The position numbers and the translations under genes are program-made. From the NCBI RefSeq assembly GCF_004346035.1, contig NZ_SLZN01000006.1:113917-177916 (forward strand): 64,000 nucleotides of DNA. The letters are read 5' to 3'. This document shows positions 25,803-33,937 of this stretch, piece after piece (the first letter of the stretch is position 1; the number at the start of each line of letters is the position of its first letter). The notes below the pieces were generated by a model. That model searched no databases. It saw only the letters and a program-made list of their open reading frames with translations, and had not been told where the DNA came from. The stretch comes from Acidomonas methanolica. Its GTDB lineage: Bacteria > Pseudomonadota > Alphaproteobacteria > Acetobacterales > Acetobacteraceae.

Positions 25803-25833
25803 ATGCTACACCCCGTAGTGGCTACGGACTCAA
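25803..25833 (-). promoter_or_regulatory. MerR-type promoter and operator for merT
   Basis: On the minus strand, -35 TTGAGT (25833-25828) and -10 TAGCAT (25808-25803) are separated by 19 bp, the overlong spacer that MerR proteins untwist. The dyad CCGTA...TACGG (25813-25827) lies in that spacer. The site faces merT, and the merR start is 16 bp from the -35. Confidence 0.75.
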
Positions 25834-25848
25834 GAGCAGGAGTGACGC

Positions 25849-26271
25849 ATGGTCGCCATCACGATCGGCAAGCTGGCATCGGAAACCGGCGTTCATCTGG
25901 AGACGGTGCGCTACTATGAGCGCATCGGCCTCATTCCCGCGCCGCGAAGGGCGCGTAATGGCTATCGCCATTATCGGGCCGAGGATGTCAGGCGCCTGTC
26001 ATTCGTCCGACGCGCGCGGGATCTTGGTTTCGACATCGAGGAAATCAGAACCCTGCTCGCCTTGGCAGAACCCGGCCTACCCTCCTGCGACGAGGTCAGA
26101 ACACTCGCCATAGCTCATCTGGGCGACATCCAGAGCAAGATCTCCGACCTGCAACGGCTCGCATCGCTCCTGACAACAAGCATCGAACAATGCCGTGAGT
26201 CGGAGGCCCTGACTTGCCCGGTGCTCGATATGCTGGGTGCCTCTGCGATCGGAAGCACGCCCAACCCGTGA
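25849..26271 (+). CDS. merR: MerR-family metal-responsive regulator
   Basis: A 140-residue MerR protein: IGKLASETGVHLETVRYYER is the winged helix, followed by RNGYRHYRAEDVRRLSFVRR. Cys80, Cys115 and Cys123 have almost the spacing of the Hg(II)-binding cysteines of Tn501 MerR (82, 117, 126), which supports mercury or a similar thiophilic ion as ligand. It is divergent from merT and the GDCCVxC gene with a 19-bp-spacer promoter between. It would repress merT without metal and activate it with metal. Confidence 0.85.
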   Translation: MVAITIGKLASETGVHLETVRYYERIGLIPAPRRARNGYRHYRAEDVRRLSFVRRARDLGFDIEEIRTLLALAEPGLPSCDEVRTLAIAHLGDIQSKISDLQRLASLLTTSIEQCRESEALTCPVLDMLGASAIGSTPNP

Positions 26272-26338
26272 CGTATCGTTCCGGGAGGCGGTTAAGGTCT
26301 TGGCGTGGGTCCAATAATGGCGTCCGATCCGCGGCAGG

Positions 26339-26695
26339 CTACCCGCGCAAGAACCCAATCGCCACCGGCTCGATCCGTGGCCAGAGCCATGCAAGACACC
26401 CCATGATCGTGGCGAACCCCATGATGCCGAGCGTCTGCCAGCCAGGCCTGTGTCCTGTCCGGTACGCCTGATAACCCACCCAGAACCAACCGACAGCAAC
26501 CGCCAGGATCGCGACCGGCGTCAGCCAGCGATAGGCGTTGGCGAACCAGGCGAGAATACCGCCTACTGACCCGAGGATCGCGGCCGGCAGCGCGAGCGGC
26601 ACGACGCAGCACACGCCGCAGGCCAGCGCCGCACTGGACGCCGTCATGGCAACCGCGCTGGCCGCCTTGTTTCCCGATGCGCTCGCCTCGCTCAT
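26339..26695 (-). CDS. Second MerT-like membrane protein
   Basis: About 118 residues from the ATG at 26695 (MSEASASGNKAASAVAMTAS), which overlaps the upstream gene's stop; the frame also extends to 26716. The first membrane segment contains ALACGVCCVVPLALPAAILG, a CxxCC cluster like that of MerT/MerC carriers, followed by two further segments and a short C-terminus. It differs from the first MerT-like protein in lacking the second cysteine pair. The ion is unknown; coupling to the CCAF protein upstream suggests a two-part uptake or export unit. Confidence 0.68.
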   Translation of the reverse strand: MSEASASGNKAASAVAMTASSAALACGVCCVVPLALPAAILGSVGGILAWFANAYRWLTPVAILAVAVGWFWVGYQAYRTGHRPGWQTLGIMGFATIMGCLAWLWPRIEPVAIGFLRG

Positions 26696-27069
26696 GCGCC
26701 GCACTCCGCCGCGCACCCGCAGGTCTTTTTCATCGGCGCGGTTGCTGGCTGACTGCGCGACGCAAACTGCTCAAGCAGCGTTTCCGCAGCCTCACGCGCA
26801 TACTCCGGGGCAGTAATCGTCAGAGTCAGCGCATCCATACGTTCAGCGATGTCAAACGCGAGGAACGCGCAACAGGTTCGTTCGCCTTCGACCATACGCG
26901 CGATATCGTCCCGTGCGGCAGGATCATAATCCAGCACGAGATGAAGACCATCTCGGTGCGCTGACCGAAGCGCCCTGGCGTTGAGACTGGCGATCCACTC
27001 CAGCCGCCTCGCCAGATCGCTGTTCTCCAGTGTGCAGGCAAGTGGGGCAGGCTCGTTTGGCTTCGTCAC
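26692..27069 (-). CDS. Conserved CCAF-motif protein of MerR-linked metal clusters
   Basis: A 125-residue soluble protein without signal peptide. Recognisable parts are LACTLENSDLARRLEWIASL, GLHLVLDYDPAARDDIARMV and the motif GERTCCAFLAFDI, ending in a Cys cluster CGCAAEC. Similar small proteins accompany MerR regulators and MerT-like carriers, but no function is established; the vicinal cysteines suggest metal binding in the cytoplasm, perhaps delivery to or from the membrane partner. Driven by the MerR-type promoter at 27118-27148. Confidence 0.62.
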   Translation of the reverse strand: MTKPNEPAPLACTLENSDLARRLEWIASLNARALRSAHRDGLHLVLDYDPAARDDIARMVEGERTCCAFLAFDIAERMDALTLTITAPEYAREAAETLLEQFASRSQPATAPMKKTCGCAAECGA

Positions 27070-27117
27070 GATACTACTTCGATGCCGTTCCGCCCGTTCG
27101 CGTGACGGTCTGGCGCT

Positions 27118-27148
27118 TGTTTACGAGTTCAAGTAACTTGAGGTTCAA
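27118..27148 (-). promoter_or_regulatory. MerR-type promoter and operator
   Basis: On the minus strand, -35 TTGAAC (27148-27143) and -10 TAAACA (27123-27118) with a 19-bp spacer. The dyad TCAAGTAACTTGA (27129-27141) occupies the spacer. It faces the CCAF gene, with the MerR gene starting at 27175 on the other side. Confidence 0.75.
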
Positions 27149-27174
27149 GATATTTTTTACGCGAGTTTCCCCCC

Positions 27175-27624
27175 ATGCCCGGATACAAGATCGGCGAGTT
27201 GGCCGAGCGCACCCGTACCAATGCCCCCACGATCCGCTATTATGAAGAGATCGGCCTGCTTCCACGTCCGGAACGACAGGAAGGCAATCAGCGGCGTTAT
27301 GCTGAAGACGATGTTCGACGGCTTACCTTCATTCGGCGCTGCCGGGCGTTTGGCTTTTCGATCGATCAGGTTCGGGCATTGGTCGAATTGGTACAGGACC
27401 GTACGCGATCCTGTGCGGAAGCCCGCGACCTCGCGCATACTCACCTGATGGACGTCCGGGCGAAGTTGCGCGAATTGAAGGCGCTCGAGAAAAGCATCGC
27501 CGGGTTCGTCGCGACCTGCGACGCACAATGCGCCGGCGGTCCCGGCTCCGAGTGCGTGATTCTTGACGAACTTGCCACCATCGAGCCGGCGGGGAACCGC
27601 GCATGCTGCGAAAGTGCGGTCTGA
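27175..27624 (+). CDS. MerR-family metal-responsive regulator
   Basis: A 149-residue MerR protein. IGELAERTRTNAPTIRYYEE is the DNA-binding helix pair; the long dimer helix follows. Cysteines: Cys80, Cys115, Cys119, Cys127 and a terminal Cys144-Cys145. The Cys80/Cys115 spacing is that of the metal-binding MerR group, while the CDAQCAGGPGSEC loop is its own pattern, so the inducer is unlikely to be that of the neighbouring MerR. It lies divergent from the CCAF/MerT-like pair and 61 bp ahead of a small CDF gene on its own strand. Confidence 0.83.
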   Translation: MPGYKIGELAERTRTNAPTIRYYEEIGLLPRPERQEGNQRRYAEDDVRRLTFIRRCRAFGFSIDQVRALVELVQDRTRSCAEARDLAHTHLMDVRAKLRELKALEKSIAGFVATCDAQCAGGPGSECVILDELATIEPAGNRACCESAV

Positions 27625-27685
27625 TCTTCGCCTATAATCCATCTTCGGATGGGAGAAACCTGATAGAACGAAAGAGATAAAAACG

Positions 27686-28291
27686 ATGAATTCCACACCA
27701 CCGAACGACATGGCCGGCACCCTGCGACGGGTCATCTCTCTCGTGGGACTTCTGAATCTTGCCTATTTTGGCATCGAATTCACGGTAGCGCTTGCCATCG
27801 GCTCGGTCTCCCTGTTCGCGGATAGCGTCGATTTCCTGGAAGACGCCTCCGTCAATTTCCTGATCGTAGCGGCACTCGGCTGGACGGCGCGCAGCCGGGC
27901 GCGGGTCGGAATGGCCCTTGCCGCTATCCTGCTGGTTCCGGCGCTCGCGACGCTCTGGACCGCATGGCAAAAATTCAATCTTCCGACACCGCCCCAGCCG
28001 CTCGTCCTGTCGGTGACAGGATTGGGGGCGCTTGTGGTAAATTTCTCCTGTGCGCTCATGCTGACCCGCTATCGCTATCATGCAGGCAGTCTGACGCGCG
28101 CTGCCTTCCTGTCGGCGCGCAACGACGTGCTGGCCAATATCGCGATCATCGTCGCAGGCCTGGTCACGGCCTTTCTGTGGCACGCCGCATGGCCGGACCT
28201 ACTTGTCGGGCTCGGTATCGCCGCGATGAACGCCGACGCCGCCCGCGAAGTCTGGCAGGCCGCGCGCAATGAGCACCGCGCGGCAGCATAG
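27686..28291 (+). CDS. Small cation diffusion facilitator-like transporter
   Basis: A 201-residue protein with five or six membrane segments. NLAYFGIEFTVALAIGSVSL and FADSVDFLEDASVNFLIVAA carry the CDF signature with aspartates of the metal site; TRAAFLSARNDVLANIAIIV is the matching second half-site. It lacks the cytoplasmic C-terminal domain of classical CDF proteins (usual length about 300). Probably exports a divalent cation. Follows a MerR gene on the same strand and converges on ynfA. Confidence 0.78.
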   Translation: MNSTPPNDMAGTLRRVISLVGLLNLAYFGIEFTVALAIGSVSLFADSVDFLEDASVNFLIVAALGWTARSRARVGMALAAILLVPALATLWTAWQKFNLPTPPQPLVLSVTGLGALVVNFSCALMLTRYRYHAGSLTRAAFLSARNDVLANIAIIVAGLVTAFLWHAAWPDLLVGLGIAAMNADAAREVWQAARNEHRAAA

Positions 28292-28301
28292 CCCCCTCAA
28301 T

Positions 28302-28634
28302 TTACGTCCGGGGCGCGAACAGGATCAGGCTGGCCCCGCCGAGGCACACTAGGGCACCAACAATCTCCCACCGGTCCGGGGTGCGCCCCTCGACCAGTCG
28401 CATCCACATGAGCGAGGCGGTGATGTAGACGCCGCCATAGGCTGCATAGGCCCGCCCCGCCGTATCCGTATCGATACGGGTCAGCAGAAAGGCGAACAGG
28501 ACCAGCGACACCATGCCCGGAACGAGAACCAGCGGCGAACGCCCCAGCCGGAGCCAGCTCCAGAAGGCGAAGCATCCGCCGATCTCTGCAAAACCCGCGA
28601 CGACATAGATGATGAAAGGTAGCACAAACCCCAC
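28302..28634 (-). CDS. YnfA/UPF0060 family membrane protein
   Basis: A 110-residue protein with four membrane segments and typical YnfA sequences: [40 protein letters not shown] and [20 protein letters not shown]. The family is related to small multidrug resistance transporters; its substrate is uncertain, and links to metal or antiseptic resistance are only suggested by context. It converges on the CDF gene and has an IS3 scar upstream. Confidence 0.88.
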   Translation of the reverse strand: MGFVLPFIIYVVAGFAEIGGCFAFWSWLRLGRSPLVLVPGMVSLVLFAFLLTRIDTDTAGRAYAAYGGVYITASLMWMRLVEGRTPDRWEIVGALVCLGGASLILFAPRT

Positions 28635-28988
28635 TGTTACATACTTTCCAGTCAGGATCGTGAAGCAGCCACTCCACGATCACCATATCCCGCCATTTGA
28701 ATGGCCCCGGGTTTTCGGAGACGTTTTCTATCCGGTTTAAGCGGCCAATGCATGCGATTTCTGTTGTGCATGGAAACGTGCCTCAGCCACTTCTGGCGGG
28801 ATGTTTCCAATGGATGACAGAAGGCAACGATTATTGATCCAATTGACCCATTTAGAGGTGGCCAGTTCGATGCCGCCACGGGGCAGACACCACAAGGTTT
28901 GGCAAACGCGGCTTTGGAGTGGATACGCTGCGGATCACGGAGCGGCTCCGCGCCCGGCGGTTCAGGCCGAGCGAAAGTCCTGCTGCGG
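28635..28988. other. Gap holding an IS3-family scar
   Basis: No intact gene. The stretch contains the IS3-family transposase tail described at 28698-28895; the 93 bp right of it, up to the CDF stop, show nothing recognisable. Confidence 0.6.
28698..28895 (-). mobile_element. IS3-family insertion sequence remnant (transposase C-terminus)
   Basis: On the minus strand the frame ending at 28737-28739 reads GGIELATSKWVNWINNRCLL, then SSIGNIPPEVAEARFHAQQ and a stop: the end of an IS3-type integrase-core transposase (compare the usual WxDWFNxxRLLxxIGxxxPAEAExxY). A G+C-rich block beginning TGAATGGCCCCGGG at about 28698 may be the terminal repeat. The rest of the element is gone, so this is a scar of cargo assembly. 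Confidence 0.7.
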
Positions 28989-29915
28989 CTAAATCAGTTC
29001 TTCGCGATTTTTGACGTGTGCGTGTCGGTCCAGAATGATGACGTCGCCATGCTTCGCCTTCTCCTCGGGCTCGATGTGAATGTTGATCACAGCCTGCCCG
29101 AGCTGTGTCCTGAGTGCGTGCTCGATGTGGTCGCAGATCTCATGCGCCCTGCCGACGGTCATCCCCGTCGGGACCACGAGATGAAATTCAATGAATGTCG
29201 TGTTGCCCGCGACACGCGCCCGCACGTCGTGGGCTTCGATCGCCCCTGATGCATTCCCTGCGATCGTCCGGTCCAGGCGTGAAATCAATTCGGGATCGGA
29301 GACTTCATCCATCAGCCCGGCGACGGCTTCCCGCACGACACCATAACCTGCCCAAAGGATATTGACTGCGACCAGGCCGCCGATGGCCGGGTCAAGCCGG
29401 AGCCAACCAGTCACCGGGATCAGCGCAAAAGCGATCAGGACCGCAATGGTCGTCCAGACGTCCGTCAGGATGTGCCGGCCGCCCGCGACGAGCGCGGGCG
29501 ACTTCCACTGCTTGCCATTGCGGATCAGTAGCAGCGCCCAGAACAGGTTTATAACCCCGGCGCTGCCATTCAGGGCCAAGCCCAGAAGCGGCGTGTCCGG
29601 TGCTTTCGGGTGCTGCCAGCCGATCCAGGCTTCCTGGAAGATCAGAATTGCCGTTGCGAGCACGAGGCCACCCTCGATGATCGCGCTCAGATATTCCGCT
29701 TTCTGGTGGCCATAGGGATGGTTTGCGTCTGCGGGTTGTGCGCTGACCCACAGGGCGATAAGCGCGCCGACGGCGGCCGCTACATTGACGATTGTTTCCA
29801 GCGCATCCGAGTAAAGCGCGATGCTGCCCGTCATCCAGTAGGCGGCAAGCTTCAGGGCCAGAACGACCAGACTGACGGCAAGTGTGCCCCATGCGGTCTT
29901 TATGGTGCGGTTCAT
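28989..29915 (-). CDS. czcD: Cation diffusion facilitator (CzcD/FieF type)
   Basis: A 308-residue CDF exporter from the ATG at 29915; the frame extends to 30074 but without family resemblance. The first metal half-site is in ALYSDALETIVNVAAAVGAL and the second in HILTDVWTTIAVLIAFALIP. HPYGHQKAEYLSAIIEGG is the typical loop. The C-terminal cytoplasmic domain (about 210-300) is present. Likely exports Zn(II), Co(II) or Cd(II) in exchange for protons. It lies 50 bp downstream of, and on the same strand as, the CadR/PbrR-like MerR gene. Confidence 0.88.
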   Translation of the reverse strand: MNRTIKTAWGTLAVSLVVLALKLAAYWMTGSIALYSDALETIVNVAAAVGALIALWVSAQPADANHPYGHQKAEYLSAIIEGGLVLATAILIFQEAWIGWQHPKAPDTPLLGLALNGSAGVINLFWALLLIRNGKQWKSPALVAGGRHILTDVWTTIAVLIAFALIPVTGWLRLDPAIGGLVAVNILWAGYGVVREAVAGLMDEVSDPELISRLDRTIAGNASGAIEAHDVRARVAGNTTFIEFHLVVPTGMTVGRAHEICDHIEHALRTQLGQAVINIHIEPEEKAKHGDVIILDRHAHVKNREELI

Positions 29916-29965
29916 GGGGACTACTCCTGCATGCTGCGACCCGTTTGCGATACTCGATGATTTGT

Positions 29966-30409
29966 TTACGACGCTTTGCACCCTGCCTCCGTGCCGAGAT
30001 GTTCTGACGTGCATAAAGAATGATCGCTCAGGACCTGAATGATCCGACAGGTCCCGATTGTGTTGCATGAACACTGATCCAACATGCGTTGCAATTCGCC
30101 CTGGAGAGCCGTCAGGCGGGCAATACGGTTCCTGACCTCGATCAATTGGCGTTTTGCTATCTCATATGCGGCCATACAGTTTTGATTGGGATCGTCAGCA
30201 AGATCTAGTAATTCACGGATTTCATCTAGTGAAAATCCAAGTTCCCGCGCATGGCGAATAAAACTCAGGCGCTCTTTTGCTTCCTCTCCATAGACACGCT
30301 GCCCTCCTTCACTTCGGTCGGGCTCCTCAAGGATGCCGATCTGCTCGTAATAGCGGATGGTCGGCACCTTGACGCCAGTTGACCCGGATAATTTTCCGAT
30401 ACTGAACAT
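29966..30409 (-). CDS. CadR/PbrR/ZntR-like MerR regulator
   Basis: A 147-residue MerR protein: FSIGKLSGSTGVKVPTIRYY begins the winged helix, and GGQRVYGEEAKERLSFIRHA follows. Cys78, Cys113, Cys115 and Cys121 (loop DQCSCNTIGTC) match the Cd/Pb/Zn-sensing MerR proteins; two extra cysteines lie near the end. It is divergent from the P-type ATPase, with a perfect dyad and a 19-bp spacer between, and precedes the CDF gene on its own strand. It probably controls both and perhaps czcCBA. Confidence 0.87.
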   Translation of the reverse strand: MFSIGKLSGSTGVKVPTIRYYEQIGILEEPDRSEGGQRVYGEEAKERLSFIRHARELGFSLDEIRELLDLADDPNQNCMAAYEIAKRQLIEVRNRIARLTALQGELQRMLDQCSCNTIGTCRIIQVLSDHSLCTSEHLGTEAGCKAS

Positions 30410-30419
30410 AAAAGCCCCC

Positions 30420-30450
30420 TTGAACCTCTAGCGACTAGAGGAAGTAGATA
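30420..30450 (+). promoter_or_regulatory. MerR-type promoter of the P1B-ATPase operon
   Basis: -35 TTGAAC (30420-30425), 19-bp spacer, -10 TAGATA (30445-30450). The perfect dyad CCTCTAG-CGA-CTAGAGG (30425-30441) fills the spacer. Resembles CadR/PbrR operators and faces the ATPase gene. Confidence 0.8.
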
Positions 30451-30484
30451 ACGGATTCGCTGCTGGGTGAACAGGAGAATCCGG

Positions 30485-32644
30485 ATGCCGGACAGGCGCG
30501 AGTGGGATGTCACGGGCATGGACTGTGCTGCTTGTGTCAGCAAGGTGAAGGGCGCGCTTGGTCAAATCGCAGGCGTCCAGAATGTAGAGATTTCCCTGGT
30601 GTCTCAGAAACTGCGACTGACCATGGATGAGAATGCGATTTCCGTGACCAAAGTCGAAGAGATGGTCAGGAGCCTGGGATATGGTATCCGGCGCCTCAAT
30701 CCTGCCACTGTAGCTGACATTGTATTTGCTCAGGATGCGACGAATGACGCCGGCGCGCCTGATACGCCCTGGTATAAAACCGGAAAGGGACGACTTGTTG
30801 TCACGACCGGTATTTTGTTGGTGCTGGCCTGGGGTATCAGCCTGATCGCACCAAACGAGATGAAACCCTGGCCATTTGTCGGGGCCTGCCTGGTAGGGCT
30901 TTTTCCGGTTGCCCGCCGCGCCTTAGCCTCGCTCCGGGTTGCTCAGCCGTTTTCCATCGAAGCCCTGATGATGATCGCGGCGATCGGTGCGCTATTTATC
31001 GGCGCGGCCCAGGAGGCTGCACTCGTCGTCTTCCTCTTCGCGGTCGGGGAACTCCTTGAGGGCGTTGCCGTCAGTCATGCCCGTGATGGTATCCGCGCGC
31101 TCGGAGCGTTGGTACCGAAAATCGCCTTGCGCGAAGACACTGCCGGTATCCGGGAGGTTCCTGCTGTCGAACTCCGACTAGGCGATGTGGTCCTGGTCCG
31201 GCCGGGAGACCGCATTCCGGCGGATGGAGAGATTATTTCCGGCGTAAGTGGCATTGATGAAAGTCCGGTCACTGGTGAGAGCGTGCCAGTGTCGCGTGGG
31301 CCGACGGATGCCGTCTTCGCCGGCTCGGTCAACACGGAAGCTGCGTTGCGGGTTCGCGTGACCCGCACTGCGGCGGACAACACCATCTCCCGCATCATCC
31401 ATCTTGTAGAGCAGGCCGAGGAGGCACGCGCACCGACTCAACGGTTCATCGACCGCTTCAGCCGTTGGTACATGCCGACGATCGTCGTGCTTTCGGCGGT
31501 CGTCGTATGCCTTCCCCCACTGGCGTTTGCTCAGGCTTGGTCGGTCTGGGTTTATCGCGGGTTGTCCCTTCTGCTGATTGGTTGCCCCTGCGCGCTCGTC
31601 ATATCGGTTCCCGCAGCCATAGCGTCCGCGCTGGCCCTGGGGGCACATAACGGGCTGCTCATCAAGGGAGGAGCGGTCATCGAGGCCACTGCGCGGGTGA
31701 AGACAGTCGCACTCGACAAGACTGGAACCCTCACACTGGGACGGCCTGACGTCACCGACATCATCGTGCTGGACAGCTTGCCCGAAACTCAGGTTCTTGC
31801 TGTCGCCGCCGCCGTTGAAGGCGCGTCCAGCCATCCATTGGCCCAGGCTATCCTGCGCCGAGCCCAGAGTAACGGGCCGGGTATCGACATTCCCGTTGCA
31901 CAGGAGAGCAGGGCAATTCCCGGAAGAGGGGTGACAGGCCGCATTGACGGAATGGATTTCACGATCTCCAGCCCCCTTCAGGCGGTACGCGACGGCGCGT
32001 TGTCAGCTACTGACACCGCACGTGCCACCGAACTTGAGGCGGAAGGAAAAACCGTTGCCGTCTTGTATGGTGACAAGGCACTCGCGTTGATTGCCCTCCG
32101 TGACGAGCCGCGCGCGGACGCGGCAGAAGCCATGCGCCAGTTACGCAACCTCGGTATTACGCCGGTCATCCTGACGGGCGACAATAGCCGGACAGCCGCC
32201 GCGATCGCCTCAATGCTGGGGGCGCATTACAAGGCCGAACTGCTGCCGGAGCAGAAGTTGGCCGAAATACGGGCTCTGGCCGCGCAGGGCGGTGTTATGA
32301 TGGTCGGAGATGGCATCAACGACGCGCCTGCACTCAAACAGGCAACTGTCGGGGTCGCAATCGGCTCGGGGACCGATGTTGCCCTGGAGGCAGCCGACGC
32401 CGCCATCCTGCGGAACAGAGTCTCCGATATTCCAGCGCTGATCCGCCTCGCCCGTTCGACCATGCGAAATGTTCGTCAAAATGTCTCGATCGCTCTTGGG
32501 CTGAAAGGAGTGTTCCTGATTGCCACCATCGCGGGGCTGACAGGGCTCTGGATCGCCATTGCGGCCGATACCGGGGCAACCGTTCTCGTCACCCTCAACG
32601 CGCTGAGGCTGCTGCGCTCCCGCAGCCTCGATGCAACATCGTAA
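30485..32644 (+). CDS. cadA: P1B-type heavy-metal ATPase (ZntA/CadA-like)
   Basis: A 719-residue pump from ATG 30485, chosen because AGGAGA lies at good spacing; a GTG at 30467 would add six residues. One N-terminal HMA domain has GMDCAAC (residues 11-17). LIGCPCALVIS (CPC near residue 367) is the membrane metal site, DKTGTLTLG (near 411) the phosphorylation site, SSHPLAQAIL the HP locus and MVGDGINDAPALKQA the hinge. The CPC plus single CxxC domain fits Zn/Cd/Pb export, in agreement with the CadR-like regulator. CzcC follows 6 bp after its stop. Confidence 0.92.
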   Translation: MPDRREWDVTGMDCAACVSKVKGALGQIAGVQNVEISLVSQKLRLTMDENAISVTKVEEMVRSLGYGIRRLNPATVADIVFAQDATNDAGAPDTPWYKTGKGRLVVTTGILLVLAWGISLIAPNEMKPWPFVGACLVGLFPVARRALASLRVAQPFSIEALMMIAAIGALFIGAAQEAALVVFLFAVGELLEGVAVSHARDGIRALGALVPKIALREDTAGIREVPAVELRLGDVVLVRPGDRIPADGEIISGVSGIDESPVTGESVPVSRGPTDAVFAGSVNTEAALRVRVTRTAADNTISRIIHLVEQAEEARAPTQRFIDRFSRWYMPTIVVLSAVVVCLPPLAFAQAWSVWVYRGLSLLLIGCPCALVISVPAAIASALALGAHNGLLIKGGAVIEATARVKTVALDKTGTLTLGRPDVTDIIVLDSLPETQVLAVAAAVEGASSHPLAQAILRRAQSNGPGIDIPVAQESRAIPGRGVTGRIDGMDFTISSPLQAVRDGALSATDTARATELEAEGKTVAVLYGDKALALIALRDEPRADAAEAMRQLRNLGITPVILTGDNSRTAAAIASMLGAHYKAELLPEQKLAEIRALAAQGGVMMVGDGINDAPALKQATVGVAIGSGTDVALEAADAAILRNRVSDIPALIRLARSTMRNVRQNVSIALGLKGVFLIATIAGLTGLWIAIAADTGATVLVTLNALRLLRSRSLDATS

Positions 32645-32650
32645 AATATT

Positions 32651-33937
32651 ATGAGAATTTTCAGTCGAATGTCCGTGTGTTGTGTTCGGTGTCGGTGGAA
32701 ATCTGTGGCGGCGAGCCTCGCAATGGCTTTGGTGTCGGGTGGCGTGGCCACAGCCGACGATACGACAGCGATTCCCGCCACCTTGCATGATGTCATCGCA
32801 GCAGCATGGACGAATGATCCTGCCCAGAATGATCTCGCGACTCAGGAAGCTGGGGCAAAGAAACGCCAGCGTGCCGCGAAATCCTGGTTCGCAGGTGGGC
32901 CATCGGTCGATGCTCAATATTATGACGACAGACCCAGCGGCCGTAACTATGCGTACCGCACGACACAGGTGGGTCTCTCCGTTCCTCTCTGGCTGCCAGG
33001 ACAAGGAACGGCAACTGAGCATGTGGCTGAAGCCGATGCACAGGCCGCTGTAGTACAGAAGGATGTCGCCCATATGGCGGTGGCCATTCGTGCCACGGAT
33101 GCCATCGGGGCTGTCCTGCTCGCCGAGCGACGGCGATCTGCCATGGATTCCACACTGGCTGCGTTGCGACGCATGGCCAGGGCCGTGCGGGCATCGAGCC
33201 ATGCAGGAGAAAGCACATCGGCGGAACAGCAGGCGGTGGATGCGCAGATCGCTCTTTCGGAAAGCGATCGCAATGCCATCGACGAGGAAGTCGAGGCCGG
33301 CCAGGCCAATCTGGATATTCTGACCGGCCATCCGACGAAAGCCGGTCTGTCGGAAATCGACACGCACTGGCCGCTATTCCTGCGAGCGACCGCGCGGCCA
33401 TGGAGCGAGGCGAACGACCCGCGCGTGCGTGCGGCTCACCAGAGCGTCACGGTCGCCACGGAACAGGATCATCTTGCCGCTCACAGTTATATGCCCAATC
33501 CGGAAATCGGCGTCGGCGTGATCAATCAGGGCCAGTACGGTTCGCCATGGGACACGCAGGTTGGGGTCAGTCTCAGGATGCCGATCCCAAGTGACGTCAC
33601 ATCGGTTCCCGTGAGAACGGCCGCTCAGAGTGCGCTTTCCACCGCCATCCGGCAGGAGATCGCCACCCAGAGGACCGTCAGGGCCGAGATGGCGCGCGTC
33701 CAGGCACATCTGAAAAACACATCGGCCTCGATCGTCAGTACGGCTCAGGCCGCGCACGAGATGCTTGCGCGCGCGGACGCCATGGAGCGGTCGTGGCGAT
33801 CCGGTGAAACATCACTCATAGAGGCGCTTCGTGCCCGCATGGATGCCTATAACGCCCTGCTGACCTTCAGCCAGGCCGAAATCGATCATCGCATTGCGAT
33901 CGTCAGAACTGTTATCGCCTTGGGGTACATACCATGA
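32651..33937 (+). CDS. czcC: CzcC-type outer-membrane efflux protein
   Basis: A 428-residue TolC-family protein with a signal peptide (cleavage probably after ATA near residue 35). ATLHDVIAAAWTNDPAQNDL opens the first repeat and VGLSVPLWLPGQGTATEHVA the beta-strand region; VGVSLRMPIPSDVTSVPVRT is the equivalent in the second repeat. It would form the outer-membrane duct of a Czc pump. It is transcribed with the P1B-ATPase upstream and overlaps czcB by 4 bp (33934-33937). Confidence 0.82.
   Translation: MRIFSRMSVCCVRCRWKSVAASLAMALVSGGVATADDTTAIPATLHDVIAAAWTNDPAQNDLATQEAGAKKRQRAAKSWFAGGPSVDAQYYDDRPSGRNYAYRTTQVGLSVPLWLPGQGTATEHVAEADAQAAVVQKDVAHMAVAIRATDAIGAVLLAERRRSAMDSTLAALRRMARAVRASSHAGESTSAEQQAVDAQIALSESDRNAIDEEVEAGQANLDILTGHPTKAGLSEIDTHWPLFLRATARPWSEANDPRVRAAHQSVTVATEQDHLAAHSYMPNPEIGVGVINQGQYGSPWDTQVGVSLRMPIPSDVTSVPVRTAAQSALSTAIRQEIATQRTVRAEMARVQAHLKNTSASIVSTAQAAHEMLARADAMERSWRSGETSLIEALRARMDAYNALLTFSQAEIDHRIAIVRTVIALGYIP

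Noticed and set aside
25126..27069. A classical mercury-resistance operon
   Set aside because: MerR and MerT-like genes are present, but no merA, merP or merB; two separate regulators and unusual partners make the classical label misleading.
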